Part shown: one piece after another, positions 15,897-23,729 of the stretch
How the letters are laid out: every line of letters starts with the position of its first letter
Position numbering within the stretch: position 1 is the first letter of the stretch
DNA from: Rickettsiales bacterium
Lineage (GTDB): Bacteria; Pseudomonadota; Alphaproteobacteria; Rickettsiales; Rickettsiaceae
Direction of reading: 5' to 3'
Assembly: GCA_002402195.1 (NCBI GenBank)
Contig: NVVL01000055.1
Coordinates: 1 to 33,473, forward strand
Length of the DNA: 33,473 bases
Translations under genes and position numbers: made by a program
The notes under the pieces: model-generated
The model's database searches: none
Told to the model about the DNA's origin: nothing
The model's input: the letters and a program-made list of their open reading frames with translations, nothing else

Positions 15897-16924
15897 GACG
15901 ACTCCTCCTCGACCTCTTCGTCCCAGACCTCGTCTGGAGCAGGCCCCAGCTTCTCTTCCGGGACGGGTGCGTTGGGATCCCACGAGATCTCGTCGAGCTT
16001 TGCTCGTGCGTCGTCAACGCTCCTGGCGGTGGCCGGCACCAGTTTGAGCTCCTTGGCGAGCTTCAGTACGCCCCAGTCTTGCCAGCCTTTCACGAAGTCG
16101 AATCGGGAGGTCAGCTTGCGGTAGGGAGGAGCCATCTTGTTCTTGGTGGCCTCGATCTTCACCTCGATGCCCGTGGGGTGGGCCGGAACACCCACCTTAC
16201 CTACGTACGTCAACTCCAGGCGGAAAGTGCTGACATACTTCGGGGCCTTGCCCCCCGGCTGAGTCTTGGGGCTGCCGAACATGACGCCCACTTTCTCGCG
16301 ATTCTGATTGACGATCATGAAGTGCCCCTGCACCTCAGCGATGATCTGAGGCAGTACACGTAGCGCAGCGTTGAGAATCCGGGCTCTCTTGGCTGGACCT
16401 TCCCCCTTAGACGCCTCGTCGTGTCCTCGGACCTTGGTCGCCGCTAAGGAGTCCCAACACACCAATACGGGCGGCTTGTTCTTCGCACGGCTCTTCAATA
16501 TCGGCTGAAGCACACGCTGCAGCGCATCGACGACCCCCTCCATATCGCGGGGTTCACAGATGAGTATATTGTCTGGGTCCATATGGAACGTATCCACCAG
16601 ACGGGACTTTTGTGCGGCCTCCTCGGTATGGATCAGCACCGGGATACCCCCCATCAACTGACACTGTCTGAGGCAGCTGTAGACGAATGAGCTCTTGCCG
16701 GCACCCGGTGCCCCGTACACCTCGGAGATGCGCCCTAGAGGCAGGCCTCCGCAGCCGAGTACGTACTTGTCCACCTCCTCGATGCCCGTGGGAATGAACC
16801 CGCTGGGCTCAGAGCGGAACGCCCCCTTGGAGAGTACAGACGCGCCGGGGGCGTCTTTGCCCGCGTTGAGTGCGCCGACCATGTCTTTCATGAATTTGCT
16901 TGTCATGTTGCGTTGTTGCGGCAT
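15893..16924 (-). CDS. RecA/UvsX-like recombinase
   Basis: A 343-residue protein. After a ~40-residue N-terminal helix region comes FIPTGIEEVDKYVLGCGGLPLGR, Walker A GAPGAGKSS, the Glu-containing HTEEAAQ strand, Walker B VLVCWDSLAAT, and the loop region with HFMIVNQNREK and GGKAPKYVSTFRLEL, all in RecA/UvsX order. An acidic tail (DEVWDEEVEEESS) resembles bacterial RecA tails. It catalyses strand exchange during recombination-dependent replication. A 34-codon frame ends at the base before its ATG. Confidence 0.92.
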   Translation of the reverse strand: MPQQRNMTSKFMKDMVGALNAGKDAPGASVLSKGAFRSEPSGFIPTGIEEVDKYVLGCGGLPLGRISEVYGAPGAGKSSFVYSCLRQCQLMGGIPVLIHTEEAAQKSRLVDTFHMDPDNILICEPRDMEGVVDALQRVLQPILKSRAKNKPPVLVCWDSLAATKVRGHDEASKGEGPAKRARILNAALRVLPQIIAEVQGHFMIVNQNREKVGVMFGSPKTQPGGKAPKYVSTFRLELTYVGKVGVPAHPTGIEVKIEATKNKMAPPYRKLTSRFDFVKGWQDWGVLKLAKELKLVPATARSVDDARAKLDEISWDPNAPVPEEKLGPAPDEVWDEEVEEESS

Positions 16925-17029
16925 CTAACCGCACGGGGCGTTTATGACGGCCACGCTGGCCGGCTCCCTTACCGGGGCGGGGACGGTTTCATACGCAGGG
17001 AGGGGCGCGTCTAAACCGACAAAGCACAT
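16925..17029 (-). CDS. possible 34-residue protein upstream of recA
   Basis: ATG 17029 opens a frame (MCFVGLDAPLPAYETVPAP) ending with TAG immediately before the RecA-like ATG. GGGG lies a few bases upstream of its start. It fills the whole gap between the methyltransferase and RecA genes. It may be a small protein or a coupling leader for RecA; the length gives little statistical support. Confidence 0.35.
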   Translation of the reverse strand: MCFVGLDAPLPAYETVPAPVREPASVAVINAPCG

Positions 17030-17041
17030 GACCCCGAGAAA

Positions 17042-17962
17042 CTACTCTACTTCACACAAGTCCGGCGCTGAGCGTTGCCCATGCGAGAGCAGCCACTGCT
17101 GGCACCTGTCCGTTGCCAGTGGCCTTAGTTCGGTCCACCCGATGGGCCATCCCATCATCCATTCTCGCAATGGGTGCGGGTCCAGTCCATCCAGTTTGGA
17201 GAGCGCCTCTATCGACAGCCGTACTCGCCCCGCTGCGCCGCCCCGATTGCTCCCGTAGGATCTCGCTGTGGGTGTTGGCAACCGCTTCGCTACCAAGTCT
17301 TGCCACAGGCGGCAATGGCCTAAGTGTTTCACCATCGATGGCGCGAACTCGTTGCCCTGTGTCGTTGGCGTTGGCCAGCCATGCCTCACCATCGCATCCA
17401 AGGTTTTGTACCTCCCGGTCGCGTTGCACTTCCCTCCCCTCTTGTGGTCGCTCGCCTTGGGCGTAGGCAAGGATCCACATTCGGTCGCGGCGGTGAGGCG
17501 CACCGACGTGGCGAGCTCCCAGCACGCACCAGCGTGCGTCATACCCCAGGCTCGCAAGTCCTTTGATGACGGTGCCGAGGCCAAGGGTACGCAGGCGCGG
17601 ACTGTTTTCCGCGAAAACAAAGCGAGGTCGCACCTCGCCAATGATTCGCAGCATATCAAACCAAAGTCCCGAACGCTCTCCGGCAAGTCCTTCGCCGCTA
17701 CCTGCCGAACTGATGTCCTGGCAGGGGAACCCGCCTGAGACGATGTCGCATCGCCCCCCCCATGGCCGCCCGTCGAATGTGCGGACGTCATCCCAGATTG
17801 GGAATCGGTCAAGCCATCCGTCATGCTGACGCTGCAGGAGGACGCGGCGGCAGTAGGGATCAAGCTCGACAGCGCAGACGGTGCGATGCCCGGAGAGCTT
17901 GGATCCCAGGAGGCCGCCTCCCGCCCCTGCAAAAAGTGCCAGCTCACGTAGCACCTAGGCAC
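17042..17962 (-). CDS. 306-codon frame overlapping the whole cytosine methyltransferase gene
   Basis: Reads the same strand in the +1 frame of the methyltransferase, from GTG 17962 to TAG 17042, without interruption. Its translation is not random-looking. It carries AGSPARTS (77-84), WGMTHAGACWE (139-149), LPTP (165-168), WPTPT (196-200), LPTPTARSYGSNRGGAAGR (228-246), EWMMGWPIGWTEL (267-279) and QQWLLSHG (288-295). From memory these match a set of phage and bacterial proteins annotated as methylase-related, with repeated (L/W)PTPT blocks and a final WLMGFPxGWT motif. The DNA for VANTHSE in the methyltransferase is the DNA for LPTPTAR here. It may be a second product, a frameshift extension or an evolutionary relic; expression is unproven. 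Confidence 0.5.
   Translation of the reverse strand: MPRCYVSWHFLQGREAASWDPSSPGIAPSALSSLIPTAAASSCSVSMTDGLTDSQSGMTSAHSTGGHGGGDATSSQAGSPARTSVRQVAAKDLPESVRDFGLICCESLARCDLALFSRKTVRACVPLASAPSSKDLRAWGMTHAGACWELATSVRLTAATECGSLPTPKASDHKRGGKCNATGRYKTLDAMVRHGWPTPTTQGNEFAPSMVKHLGHCRLWQDLVAKRLPTPTARSYGSNRGGAAGRVRLSIEALSKLDGLDPHPLREWMMGWPIGWTELRPLATDRCQQWLLSHGQRSAPDLCEVE
17052..17954 (-). CDS. DNA cytosine-C5 methyltransferase
   Basis: A 300-residue enzyme starting at GTG 17954. Motif I is LFAGAGGGLLG (7-17), motif II AVELDPYC, motif IV GGFPCQDIS with catalytic Cys78, motif VI AENS (115-118, Ser where Val is usual), motif VIII RRDRMWILAYA (155-165) and motif X ATGNGQVPAVA near the C-terminus. It transfers methyl from AdoMet to C5 of cytosine, probably shielding phage DNA from host restriction. 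No partner nuclease is present. It stands between recA and ssb and next to an opposite-strand gene, so it may be an inserted accessory gene. The region between VIII and X, the target-recognition region, is the part most clearly meaningful in both reading frames. Confidence 0.92.
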   Translation of the reverse strand: MLRELALFAGAGGGLLGSKLSGHRTVCAVELDPYCRRVLLQRQHDGWLDRFPIWDDVRTFDGRPWGGRCDIVSGGFPCQDISSAGSGEGLAGERSGLWFDMLRIIGEVRPRFVFAENSPRLRTLGLGTVIKGLASLGYDARWCVLGARHVGAPHRRDRMWILAYAQGERPQEGREVQRDREVQNLGCDGEAWLANANDTGQRVRAIDGETLRPLPPVARLGSEAVANTHSEILREQSGRRSGASTAVDRGALQTGWTGPAPIARMDDGMAHRVDRTKATGNGQVPAVAALAWATLSAGLV

Positions 17963-18011
17963 CAGACCGGGGAAAGTAGAGATGTTGTGCGATTCATAGT
18001 GAAAAAACGGC

Positions 18012-18040
18012 TTGCGTGGAGCACATAGCTAGGCTATAAA
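18012..18040 (+). promoter_or_regulatory. plus-strand promoter, leaderless start at 18047
   Basis: TTGCGT (18012-18017), 17-base spacer, TATAAA (18035-18040), then six bases and ATG 18047. The expected transcription start is the A of the ATG. The core GCTATAAACCC is identical to that of the promoter at 32077-32105, which drives another opposite-strand gene. Confidence 0.7.
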
Positions 18041-18046
18041 CCCAGC

Positions 18047-18268
18047 ATGCAGGAAACACGCACGATAACGGTGGAACTGCCACTTGTTGTGGTAGTAGAG
18101 CTTGAGGTTACGCTGGACCCCGACGGCTTCGAGGCCACCGTACACGCCGTGCGTCAGAGTACAGGGGCTCCAAACTGGAGCCCCTGTGACGTAAACGAGT
18201 CGTCGGTGGACGTACTAGAAGAGATCGACCGCCTCGCCAGGGAAGCGTTCGCTAAGCCAGAATCTTAG
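18047..18268 (+). CDS. small acidic protein on the opposite strand, unknown
   Basis: A 73-residue protein from ATG 18047, which would be the first codon of a leaderless mRNA. The N-terminal third is beta-like and hydrophobic (TITVELPLVVVVELEVTLD), the C-terminal third helical and acidic (VDVLEEIDRLAREAFAK). No domain is recognised. It converges on the SSB gene and overlaps its last codons by 4 bases. A perfect 12-bp hairpin is embedded in its coding sequence at 18161-18187. Its own strong promoter and opposite orientation suggest expression independent of the replication operon, perhaps early. Confidence 0.75.
   Translation: MQETRTITVELPLVVVVELEVTLDPDGFEATVHAVRQSTGAPNWSPCDVNESSVDVLEEIDRLAREAFAKPES
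18161..18187 (-). terminator. perfect 12-bp hairpin, possible terminator for the SSB transcript
   Basis: ACAGGGGCTCCA (18161-18172) pairs exactly with 18176-18187 around a 3-base loop. It lies inside the plus-strand 73-residue gene, 78 bases beyond the SSB-like stop codon as read on the minus strand. There is no T-run, so intrinsic termination would be atypical. Because the two convergent genes overlap, a terminator for one must lie in the other. It could equally be a protein-binding palindrome or an RNA 3'-end stabiliser. Confidence 0.45.
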
Positions 18269-19164
18269 AATCCGGCGCCAGTGTCGCCACCGACGTCTTC
18301 GACATCAATCACTTCACCGGCAGTCTCACCACCCCCAGCTGGGAGCTGGGGGTTGCTTGATGCCCCAGTAGCCACAGCCTGACTCTTGCCTCCGCGCTTC
18401 TCACCTTGCAGGATCTGTGAGAGTTCTTCCAGCGTGGGTGGTGCGATGTACCAAGCGATGTCGAGCTGACCATCTTCAATCAGCGCCTGTGCCGCTGCAG
18501 GGTCGGGTAGCAGCGGCTTGCGCTCGCTTAGTAGAGCGTGCACCTCATACCGAGTGTTGATGTTTTCACCCTGGCGCTGGATCAGGAGGTCGAAACCAGC
18601 AGCCGAAGGGTCGACATAGTTGCCCCCTACGCGAGGGTTGTTACGCAGCGCGAGCAAACGCTCGTGCATGTTCTTGCCGTTCTTCTCCCCGACCCAAGAC
18701 GAGATCTCCCATAGCTTCATCTGGCCTTTTGGTGGGTCGACGCCGTCGTCCATGGCTGCCTGTACTACAGCGTCGTTGGGGCGCACGTAGACGTTGATCA
18801 ACGCGCGCCACTTGGCTTTCATCTTGTACCCAAAGTCACGGTCAGCCTTGATGCGTGACTTACGCATACGGGCGCTAGCCTCGCATGTAGGGCACGCGTA
18901 CTGCTGGAATCCAGCCAGCCGGGACTTCGCAGGGCAGGCGAACCCCACGTACTTCCCCGTCGTGGGGTCTTGGTAGAAGTGCTTGGCGAATTTGACGAAG
19001 GGGCTACCACCCTTCGCGTTGGGCATTGCCCGTAGGGACAGCTCCGTGTCTGGCGCGATAGCCAGGAAGTCTGACTCGTCAGACTTCTCCTGTTTGGTGT
19101 CTTCGACCTCTTTGTTGACGTCGGCTTCGGACCAACCGTCGGCGTAGTTCTTCAATGCGTTCAT
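18265..19164 (-). CDS. single-stranded DNA-binding protein, gp32-like
   Basis: A 299-residue protein; I choose ATG 19164, which overlaps the upstream stop (ATGA) and has GGAAGA about 10 bases before it. His62, Cys77, Cys91 and Cys94 are spaced almost as the zinc ligands His64, Cys77, Cys87 and Cys90 of T4 gp32. The core has an OB-like beta region (KYVGFACPAKS, KWRALINVYVRPND), and the C-terminus is Gly-rich and acidic (EVIDVEDVGGDTGAGF), ending in Phe like many SSB tails. It coats single-stranded DNA and would recruit polymerase, primase and recombinase. A 10-bp inverted repeat lies in its coding sequence at 18331-18353. Confidence 0.85.
   Translation of the reverse strand: MNALKNYADGWSEADVNKEVEDTKQEKSDESDFLAIAPDTELSLRAMPNAKGGSPFVKFAKHFYQDPTTGKYVGFACPAKSRLAGFQQYACPTCEASARMRKSRIKADRDFGYKMKAKWRALINVYVRPNDAVVQAAMDDGVDPPKGQMKLWEISSWVGEKNGKNMHERLLALRNNPRVGGNYVDPSAAGFDLLIQRQGENINTRYEVHALLSERKPLLPDPAAAQALIEDGQLDIAWYIAPPTLEELSQILQGEKRGGKSQAVATGASSNPQLPAGGGETAGEVIDVEDVGGDTGAGF
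18331..18353 (+). terminator. perfect 10-bp hairpin, possible terminator for the 18047-18268 transcript
   Basis: ACCCCCAGCT (18331-18340) pairs with 18344-18353 around GGG. It lies inside the SSB-like coding sequence, 63 bases past the plus-strand stop. With the hairpin at 18161-18187 it brackets the overlapping convergent stops symmetrically. No T-run follows. Terminator function is an inference from position. Confidence 0.4.
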
Positions 19165-19664
19165 GGTGTTGTTTTCTTCCAATCATCCCAGTCGGGATCT
19201 TTGATGTGGGGCTCCCCACGTAGCTCTGCGCGTAGCTGCGCACCTAGTGAGACCAGCATGTCTCGTTTTGTTTTGACGGCTTCGATGATCATGCGAACAC
19301 GAGTCTTGGCCGATTCGCAGTCTATCACCTCCTGATAGGCCACCGCGTAGTCAGCGGTCAAAACCACCTCGGACTCAACGTGACTATCCGTCACGCGTGC
19401 GGGGGCTTTCTTGGTTGGTGCCGCAGAGGCCTTAGCGGCGGCGTCCGCCTCCAGTACGGCCCGTACTTGTCTGTACAAGCGGGCCTGCACCTGCTCGTGT
19501 TCGGCCTTAGCCTCGGCGTGGCAGCGTTCAGCTTGAGCGTACTTCTCACCCCAGTACGCCAGGTCACTAGAGACGCGAGCAAACTCGCGGTTGAGGTCCG
19601 TGCGGTCCAAAGACACGGACTCGTGCAGGTAGGCCTCCACCTGCCAATCGTGGATAGTGGGCAC
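19161..19664 (-). CDS. helical phage protein next to SSB, possible recombination mediator
   Basis: A 167-residue protein from GTG 19664. It begins with WQVEAYLHESVSLDRTDLNR, then a coiled-coil-like region (SSDLAYWGEKYAQAERCHAE), and ends with AVKTKRDMLVSLGAQLRAEL. I recall similar 'VSLDRxDLxxEFAR ... KRDMLxSLGAQxRAE' proteins beside SSB or RecA genes in other phages, but no established function. By size, helicity and neighbourhood it could play the part of UvsY, loading the recombinase on SSB-coated DNA; this is inference. It overlaps the SSB start by 4 bases. Confidence 0.65.
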   Translation of the reverse strand: MPTIHDWQVEAYLHESVSLDRTDLNREFARVSSDLAYWGEKYAQAERCHAEAKAEHEQVQARLYRQVRAVLEADAAAKASAAPTKKAPARVTDSHVESEVVLTADYAVAYQEVIDCESAKTRVRMIIEAVKTKRDMLVSLGAQLRAELRGEPHIKDPDWDDWKKTTP

Positions 19665-19667
19665 CGC

Positions 19668-20648
19668 CTACACCCCCATCTCGGCCTTCATCTCGCCGAG
19701 CTCCTCGTGGTTGATCACCGCCAACACCGCCAACACCTGGACCACCCGCTTGCGTACCTCTGAGGCCTCCATGCCCTCAAACTTCGCGATGTGCGGTGAG
19801 CATTTGACTACGGCGTTCACGACACCGAGGGCAAATTCTTTGCCTCTGCCGCCTCCCGCCTGGTCGACGAACGGTTGTACGATCGCTCGCACCTTCTCCG
19901 CACGGGCCACTCCTTGTGGCATGTCGGCCGGTGGTGCTGTTGGCTGAGTGGTGGGCTCCGCCTGTGGTGGAGCGTCTGCGGTGTCACCGGTGCGAAAATC
20001 ACCCGCTGCGGACTCGTGCTCCGGTAGCCCCGACGTAGGAGCGACACGCTTGATCTCGTTGTCGCTGTCGTCGAGCCACACCTTCTCACCGGATTCCAAC
20101 TCCAACACAACGGTGTAGTCGGCACCAATCACAGCGAACCCCACCACCAGCTCGTCCTTGAAGAGGTTTTTACCCCGCCATCGCTGTGCGTGCTCGGCAC
20201 GGCGGTCTTCGTCCTCAGCAGCGAGCTTGGCAGGGGTTTTCTCGGGAGCTGCTTGAGGCGTTTCTGGAGGCGTCTCCTCAACGGCCTTGCTCTTAGGCTT
20301 GGCCTGGGGTTTGTTCGTTGGAGGCTTCTTCTTGGTGCGCCTGGGTACCTTTGGTACGGGAGCGGCTGTAGCGGGCACACCCAAAGGCTCGTCGGCCTTA
20401 GACACCAATACCGGCTCCCCCCCACACGCGTGGGTGACGGTCAGCTGACCTCCCGCCAAGTCTGCCGCGTCCTCCATTTGGCGCTGACGCTGTGTCGGCG
20501 GTGTACCCGCCGGACGTAGTGCGTCGCTCATGGGGTCTTTAGCAGCCCCCATCGTGCTGAGCATCTCGAAGATTGTGGCTGCCTGACTTGGAGCCAGCAG
20601 GGCCTCCAAGCACAGTTCACCCGTGTCACTGTCGTAGTTGAATTTCAT
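19668..20648 (-). CDS. multidomain protein with long disordered linkers, unknown
   Basis: A 326-residue protein; the ATG at 20648 has AGGAAAA 8-10 bases upstream. Residues 1-75 form a small acidic domain (LEALLAPSQAATIFEMLSTM). Residues about 95-150 are Lys/Pro/Ala-rich and disordered (RRTKKKPPTNKPQAKPKS). A short beta domain follows (YTVVLELESGEKVWLDDSDN), then a Pro/Thr linker and a C-terminal helical domain (GKEFALGVVNAVVKCSPHI). The beta segment recalls Tudor/SH3-like barrels. It lies between primase and SSB genes, so a replisome accessory role is plausible but unproven. Confidence 0.65.
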   Translation of the reverse strand: MKFNYDSDTGELCLEALLAPSQAATIFEMLSTMGAAKDPMSDALRPAGTPPTQRQRQMEDAADLAGGQLTVTHACGGEPVLVSKADEPLGVPATAAPVPKVPRRTKKKPPTNKPQAKPKSKAVEETPPETPQAAPEKTPAKLAAEDEDRRAEHAQRWRGKNLFKDELVVGFAVIGADYTVVLELESGEKVWLDDSDNEIKRVAPTSGLPEHESAAGDFRTGDTADAPPQAEPTTQPTAPPADMPQGVARAEKVRAIVQPFVDQAGGGRGKEFALGVVNAVVKCSPHIAKFEGMEASEVRKRVVQVLAVLAVINHEELGEMKAEMGV

Positions 20649-20659
20649 TGTTTGTTTTC

Positions 20660-21610
20660 CTATGTGTCGTCAGTGCGGATCAGAAATCCCTGGCCAGGTT
20701 TGCCCGCAGCAGTTGTTAGCACGCGGCGCATCACCTTTATGTCGTAATTGCCCGGGTCCTGGCCGGGAGGAAGTTTTACCCAGGATGCTTCAATACCCAA
20801 TTTGAACAGTCTTTGGGCAAGCGACTTACCCAGCTCCCACGCGTCACCGTCCAGCATCACCACCACAGGACGCTGGCAACGTTCGAGGATACGCTCCTGC
20901 GCGTGAGTAGGCTTGCCTAGGCAAGCCACGGCCAGAGGCCAGTGAGGCAAAGCGTCGAACACGCCCTCGACCACCACCACGGGTAGTCCCTTGTGCTCAC
21001 CCATCAAGTACTCACTACGGGGCACGTCAAGAGCATCCTCATTGAAGAGCAGATGCTCACGCTTGAATCCCTTGGGGTATACGTACTTGGTATCTGGAAG
21101 ATACGCTGGAACCTGCCCTGGAATCGACCGGGCAACATGGCCTAAGTGCTGACCGTTGTTCCTCACTGGAACCATCAAGCGTCCCCCAGCGAGCCCTACA
21201 CCAATATCTTGGATCGTCTGCCAGTCGCGAACGCGGCTAAACGCGTATAGGGCAGAGGCGCGGTAGAGTATCGAGTGCTCGTAGTCCTTGATCAGTGGGA
21301 CGAAATCATACGGAAGCTTCATCACAGGTCGGTCTACAACGGGCTCACGGTCCCGGTAATCCCACTCTGAGTACCCCTCTAATCGACCCTTAGCTTCGCA
21401 CTTGAAGCAGTTATAGAATCCGTTATCAAGATTCACGCTCAAGCAGCCGCGCAGGTCTTCCTTGCCCGTCCTATCAATGCACAGTGGGCATCTGACACGT
21501 GCGTCTTCTCCTCCGGTACCGCCGTCGTACTGCTCTTCAAAAGCTGCTTGTACCGCGGCGAGCTGCTCACGATAGTTGCCTTTGACGCCGTCGCGGAAAC
21601 CTTGAGTCAC
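20660..21610 (-). CDS. DNA primase, DnaG-type
   Basis: About 316 residues. The N-terminal zinc ribbon has CPLC and, 27 residues on, CFKC. The central part contains RLMVPVRNNGQHLGHVARSI, typical of the DnaG RNA polymerase core. The TOPRIM domain shows VVVVEGVFDALPHW (catalytic Glu) and VVVMLDGDAWELGK (Asp-x-Asp). It makes RNA primers for lagging-strand synthesis. GTG 21610 overlaps the helicase stop as GTGA; an adjacent GTG at 21613 is an alternative. The pair with the helicase immediately upstream resembles a split T7 gp4. Confidence 0.88.
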   Translation of the reverse strand: MTQGFRDGVKGNYREQLAAVQAAFEEQYDGGTGGEDARVRCPLCIDRTGKEDLRGCLSVNLDNGFYNCFKCEAKGRLEGYSEWDYRDREPVVDRPVMKLPYDFVPLIKDYEHSILYRASALYAFSRVRDWQTIQDIGVGLAGGRLMVPVRNNGQHLGHVARSIPGQVPAYLPDTKYVYPKGFKREHLLFNEDALDVPRSEYLMGEHKGLPVVVVEGVFDALPHWPLAVACLGKPTHAQERILERCQRPVVVMLDGDAWELGKSLAQRLFKLGIEASWVKLPPGQDPGNYDIKVMRRVLTTAAGKPGQGFLIRTDDT

Positions 21611-22980
21611 CACCCGGCACCAAAATCGGGCTGCGCTGCCTGTATGGCGTGACTACCTGCGTGCACATCCGACGCTGAAATACGCGCGCGGGCCCAGTCA
21701 GTGACAAACGGACCTATCTCCATGCGGCTGGGGCCGTGACGGTTTTTGATGACCCTTGCGATCATCTCGTTGCCGTCCTCCAGCGCCTCCAAGTCGATCA
21801 TCATGTCCGTTACGCGTCCCTTGTTGGCTGAGTCGCTGGCGTCGTCTACGTCAGCTTTGCCTTTCACGCCAGACTTCTTCTGGCTGGCCGTGGCTGCCCA
21901 GCAGCCCCACTCCACCGCCGCGAGCCGGTGCTCCTCGTAGACCTCCCCCATGGCGCCGTAGGTGCCATCGTGGCGCCCGTCGGAAAGGATCTTATCGGCG
22001 TAGTCGCTACCAAACAGGTCAAGCCCCCCCATCTCTTCGCGTACTCGTGCGTACCAAGCCTTGACCTCTGACCACTTCGTGGACCGTGGTGGGAACCACT
22101 TGACCGCGAATCGCCCAAGCCCTACGCCCTCCTGCAACTCTCGGAGGCGTTGGCTAGCATCCCGCCAGCTCCCCTTGAGGATGTCGTTGGTTGGCACTCC
22201 CGTGAGGTTAGCCAACAACCGTGCGGTCCAGACCTCCTCCTCAAGTTCTAGGCTTGCCATCGCTACATTCATGCCCGAGCAGATGGCCTTGGCCGCCAAA
22301 TTGATGAGAGCCATCGATTTGCCGTCCCCGGCTTTGCCCATGAACACCACCAACTGAGACCGTCCAAGGCCTCCCTCAACAGCGATGTCTAGCTCTTTCA
22401 TGCCTAGGCTCATCCTCTCGACGTGGCGTAACCGGTCAATGCGCGCGAACACGTCCTGGTCCAAAAACATTCCAGGGTGCGCGTCGGTGGTACCGATCAG
22501 CTGCACCGTCTGCAACGCGTCCACAAGGTCGTCAAGCGGTTGGTGTGCCGCGTGCGCTTTGATGAGCGCGTCCACCACCTCGGATTCTTTGCGACGCCGA
22601 AGCACGGGTGCGATGGCCTGCAGCGTGGCCTCCTCCGCCATCGCACTACCCTCGATCAAATCCAGGTAGTCCACGGTGTCTTCCATGACCTCCTGCGTTA
22701 GGCGTCCACGGTCGCGCAGCATCACCATCGAGCTAAGTACCCCGGCGTCTGTGGGTACGGTGTCCGCTCGATGCAGTGCGATGCAGTGCTCTAGCACCGT
22801 CCGGGCACACGCCTCACCCAAGCCCGCGGGCTCTACCAGGTGCCCGACCGAGTACCAAAAGTCTTCGCTACGGGTGCACCAGTGCACCGTACTGCGCTCC
22901 AGGGGCTTGGGCAGACCGTATGGACGCACGGTGTGGCCGATGGGCACCACAGACAAATGACTAGCGTTCGCGTCCTGCAT
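21607..22980 (-). CDS. replicative DNA helicase, DnaB-type
   Basis: A 457-residue protein from ATG 22980 (an in-frame TTG at 23007 overlapping the upstream gene is possible). A helical N-terminal region of ~175 residues precedes the RecA-like motor: LGMKELDIAVEGGLGRSQLV, Walker A GKAGDGKS, the SLELEEEVWTARLLANLTG strand-helix of SF4 helicases, Walker B DLFGSDYADKI and a Gln sensor in ATASQKKSG. It unwinds the fork as a hexamer and would act with the primase encoded directly downstream. Confidence 0.88.
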   Translation of the reverse strand: MQDANASHLSVVPIGHTVRPYGLPKPLERSTVHWCTRSEDFWYSVGHLVEPAGLGEACARTVLEHCIALHRADTVPTDAGVLSSMVMLRDRGRLTQEVMEDTVDYLDLIEGSAMAEEATLQAIAPVLRRRKESEVVDALIKAHAAHQPLDDLVDALQTVQLIGTTDAHPGMFLDQDVFARIDRLRHVERMSLGMKELDIAVEGGLGRSQLVVFMGKAGDGKSMALINLAAKAICSGMNVAMASLELEEEVWTARLLANLTGVPTNDILKGSWRDASQRLRELQEGVGLGRFAVKWFPPRSTKWSEVKAWYARVREEMGGLDLFGSDYADKILSDGRHDGTYGAMGEVYEEHRLAAVEWGCWAATASQKKSGVKGKADVDDASDSANKGRVTDMMIDLEALEDGNEMIARVIKNRHGPSRMEIGPFVTDWARARISASDVHAGSHAIQAAQPDFGAGW

Positions 22981-22994
22981 ACCGGCTCTACTGA

Positions 22995-23729
22995 CTACCA
23001 AATCCAAGTGACCTCTGTCAGCGCTTTACTCATGCCCTCGCGCTCGTGGTCTGCTTCAGCGGCAACCGTGGCCACGCGCCGAGCGAAGCTCCCGCCAGGG
23101 AAGTAGCGGGCGACGATGGCACGTATCGCGGGGGGTTCTGACGCGCGTGTCAGACGTAGGTCTTGCACCATCATGGAGTGGTCGTGAGCCAGCTTGCGAG
23201 CTGCCGGAGTCATGACGGTACGCCCACCCAGCTCGGTGCTAGCACGGCGGCAGTAGTCCAGCTGACTGGTGACGATACCCCGGGAGAAGATCTGCGCGCA
23301 GCTGGGAGCGGTAACGGACTCGGTCACCACGGGCATCTGGGAGACGAACGATATCCACCTGGGGGCAGAAATGTGGTGTTTCTGCAGCAACACTATGCCG
23401 TCGGCCATAGCCTTCCAGTTGCGGCGCTTGTCGAACCGAGTTCTACGAGTCCAACGGATTGCAGTGCCGTAGTGCTGGTAGATCCAGGCCTTGAGCCAGA
23501 GCGCGCACTCAACGGCGTGGGTGTTGCTGACGGTACCGAGGGAGATCTTGGGAGGTCGAGGAACTTGGGCCAGCCGTAGGTCCTCGGCACGCAACTTGGG
23601 TACCTCCCGGTAGAATAGCTCAGCAGAAACTGGACGGATCGGCTCACTAGGGGACTTGAGGGCTGCTTTCAGCTGATCCCAGTCAGCTGAAGTACTCCTG
23701 GGTCTAGCTTGGCGTTCGCTACCGCTCAC
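22995..23729 (-). CDS. unknown protein upstream of the helicase, possible loader
   Basis: I place the start at GTG 23729, preceded by CGAGAG; a TTG at 23759 is the outer limit. The ~244-residue product is basic and helical with Arg/Lys-rich stretches (RWTRRTRFDKRRNWKAMADG) and a C-terminal PPAIRAIVARYFPGGSFARR segment. It ends 14 bases before the helicase ATG. Position directly before a DnaB-type helicase gene and basic character suggest a helicase loader or replication-initiation protein. No P-loop is present, so it is not DnaC-like. Confidence 0.6.
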   Translation of the reverse strand: MSGSERQARPRSTSADWDQLKAALKSPSEPIRPVSAELFYREVPKLRAEDLRLAQVPRPPKISLGTVSNTHAVECALWLKAWIYQHYGTAIRWTRRTRFDKRRNWKAMADGIVLLQKHHISAPRWISFVSQMPVVTESVTAPSCAQIFSRGIVTSQLDYCRRASTELGGRTVMTPAARKLAHDHSMMVQDLRLTRASEPPAIRAIVARYFPGGSFARRVATVAAEADHEREGMSKALTEVTWIW

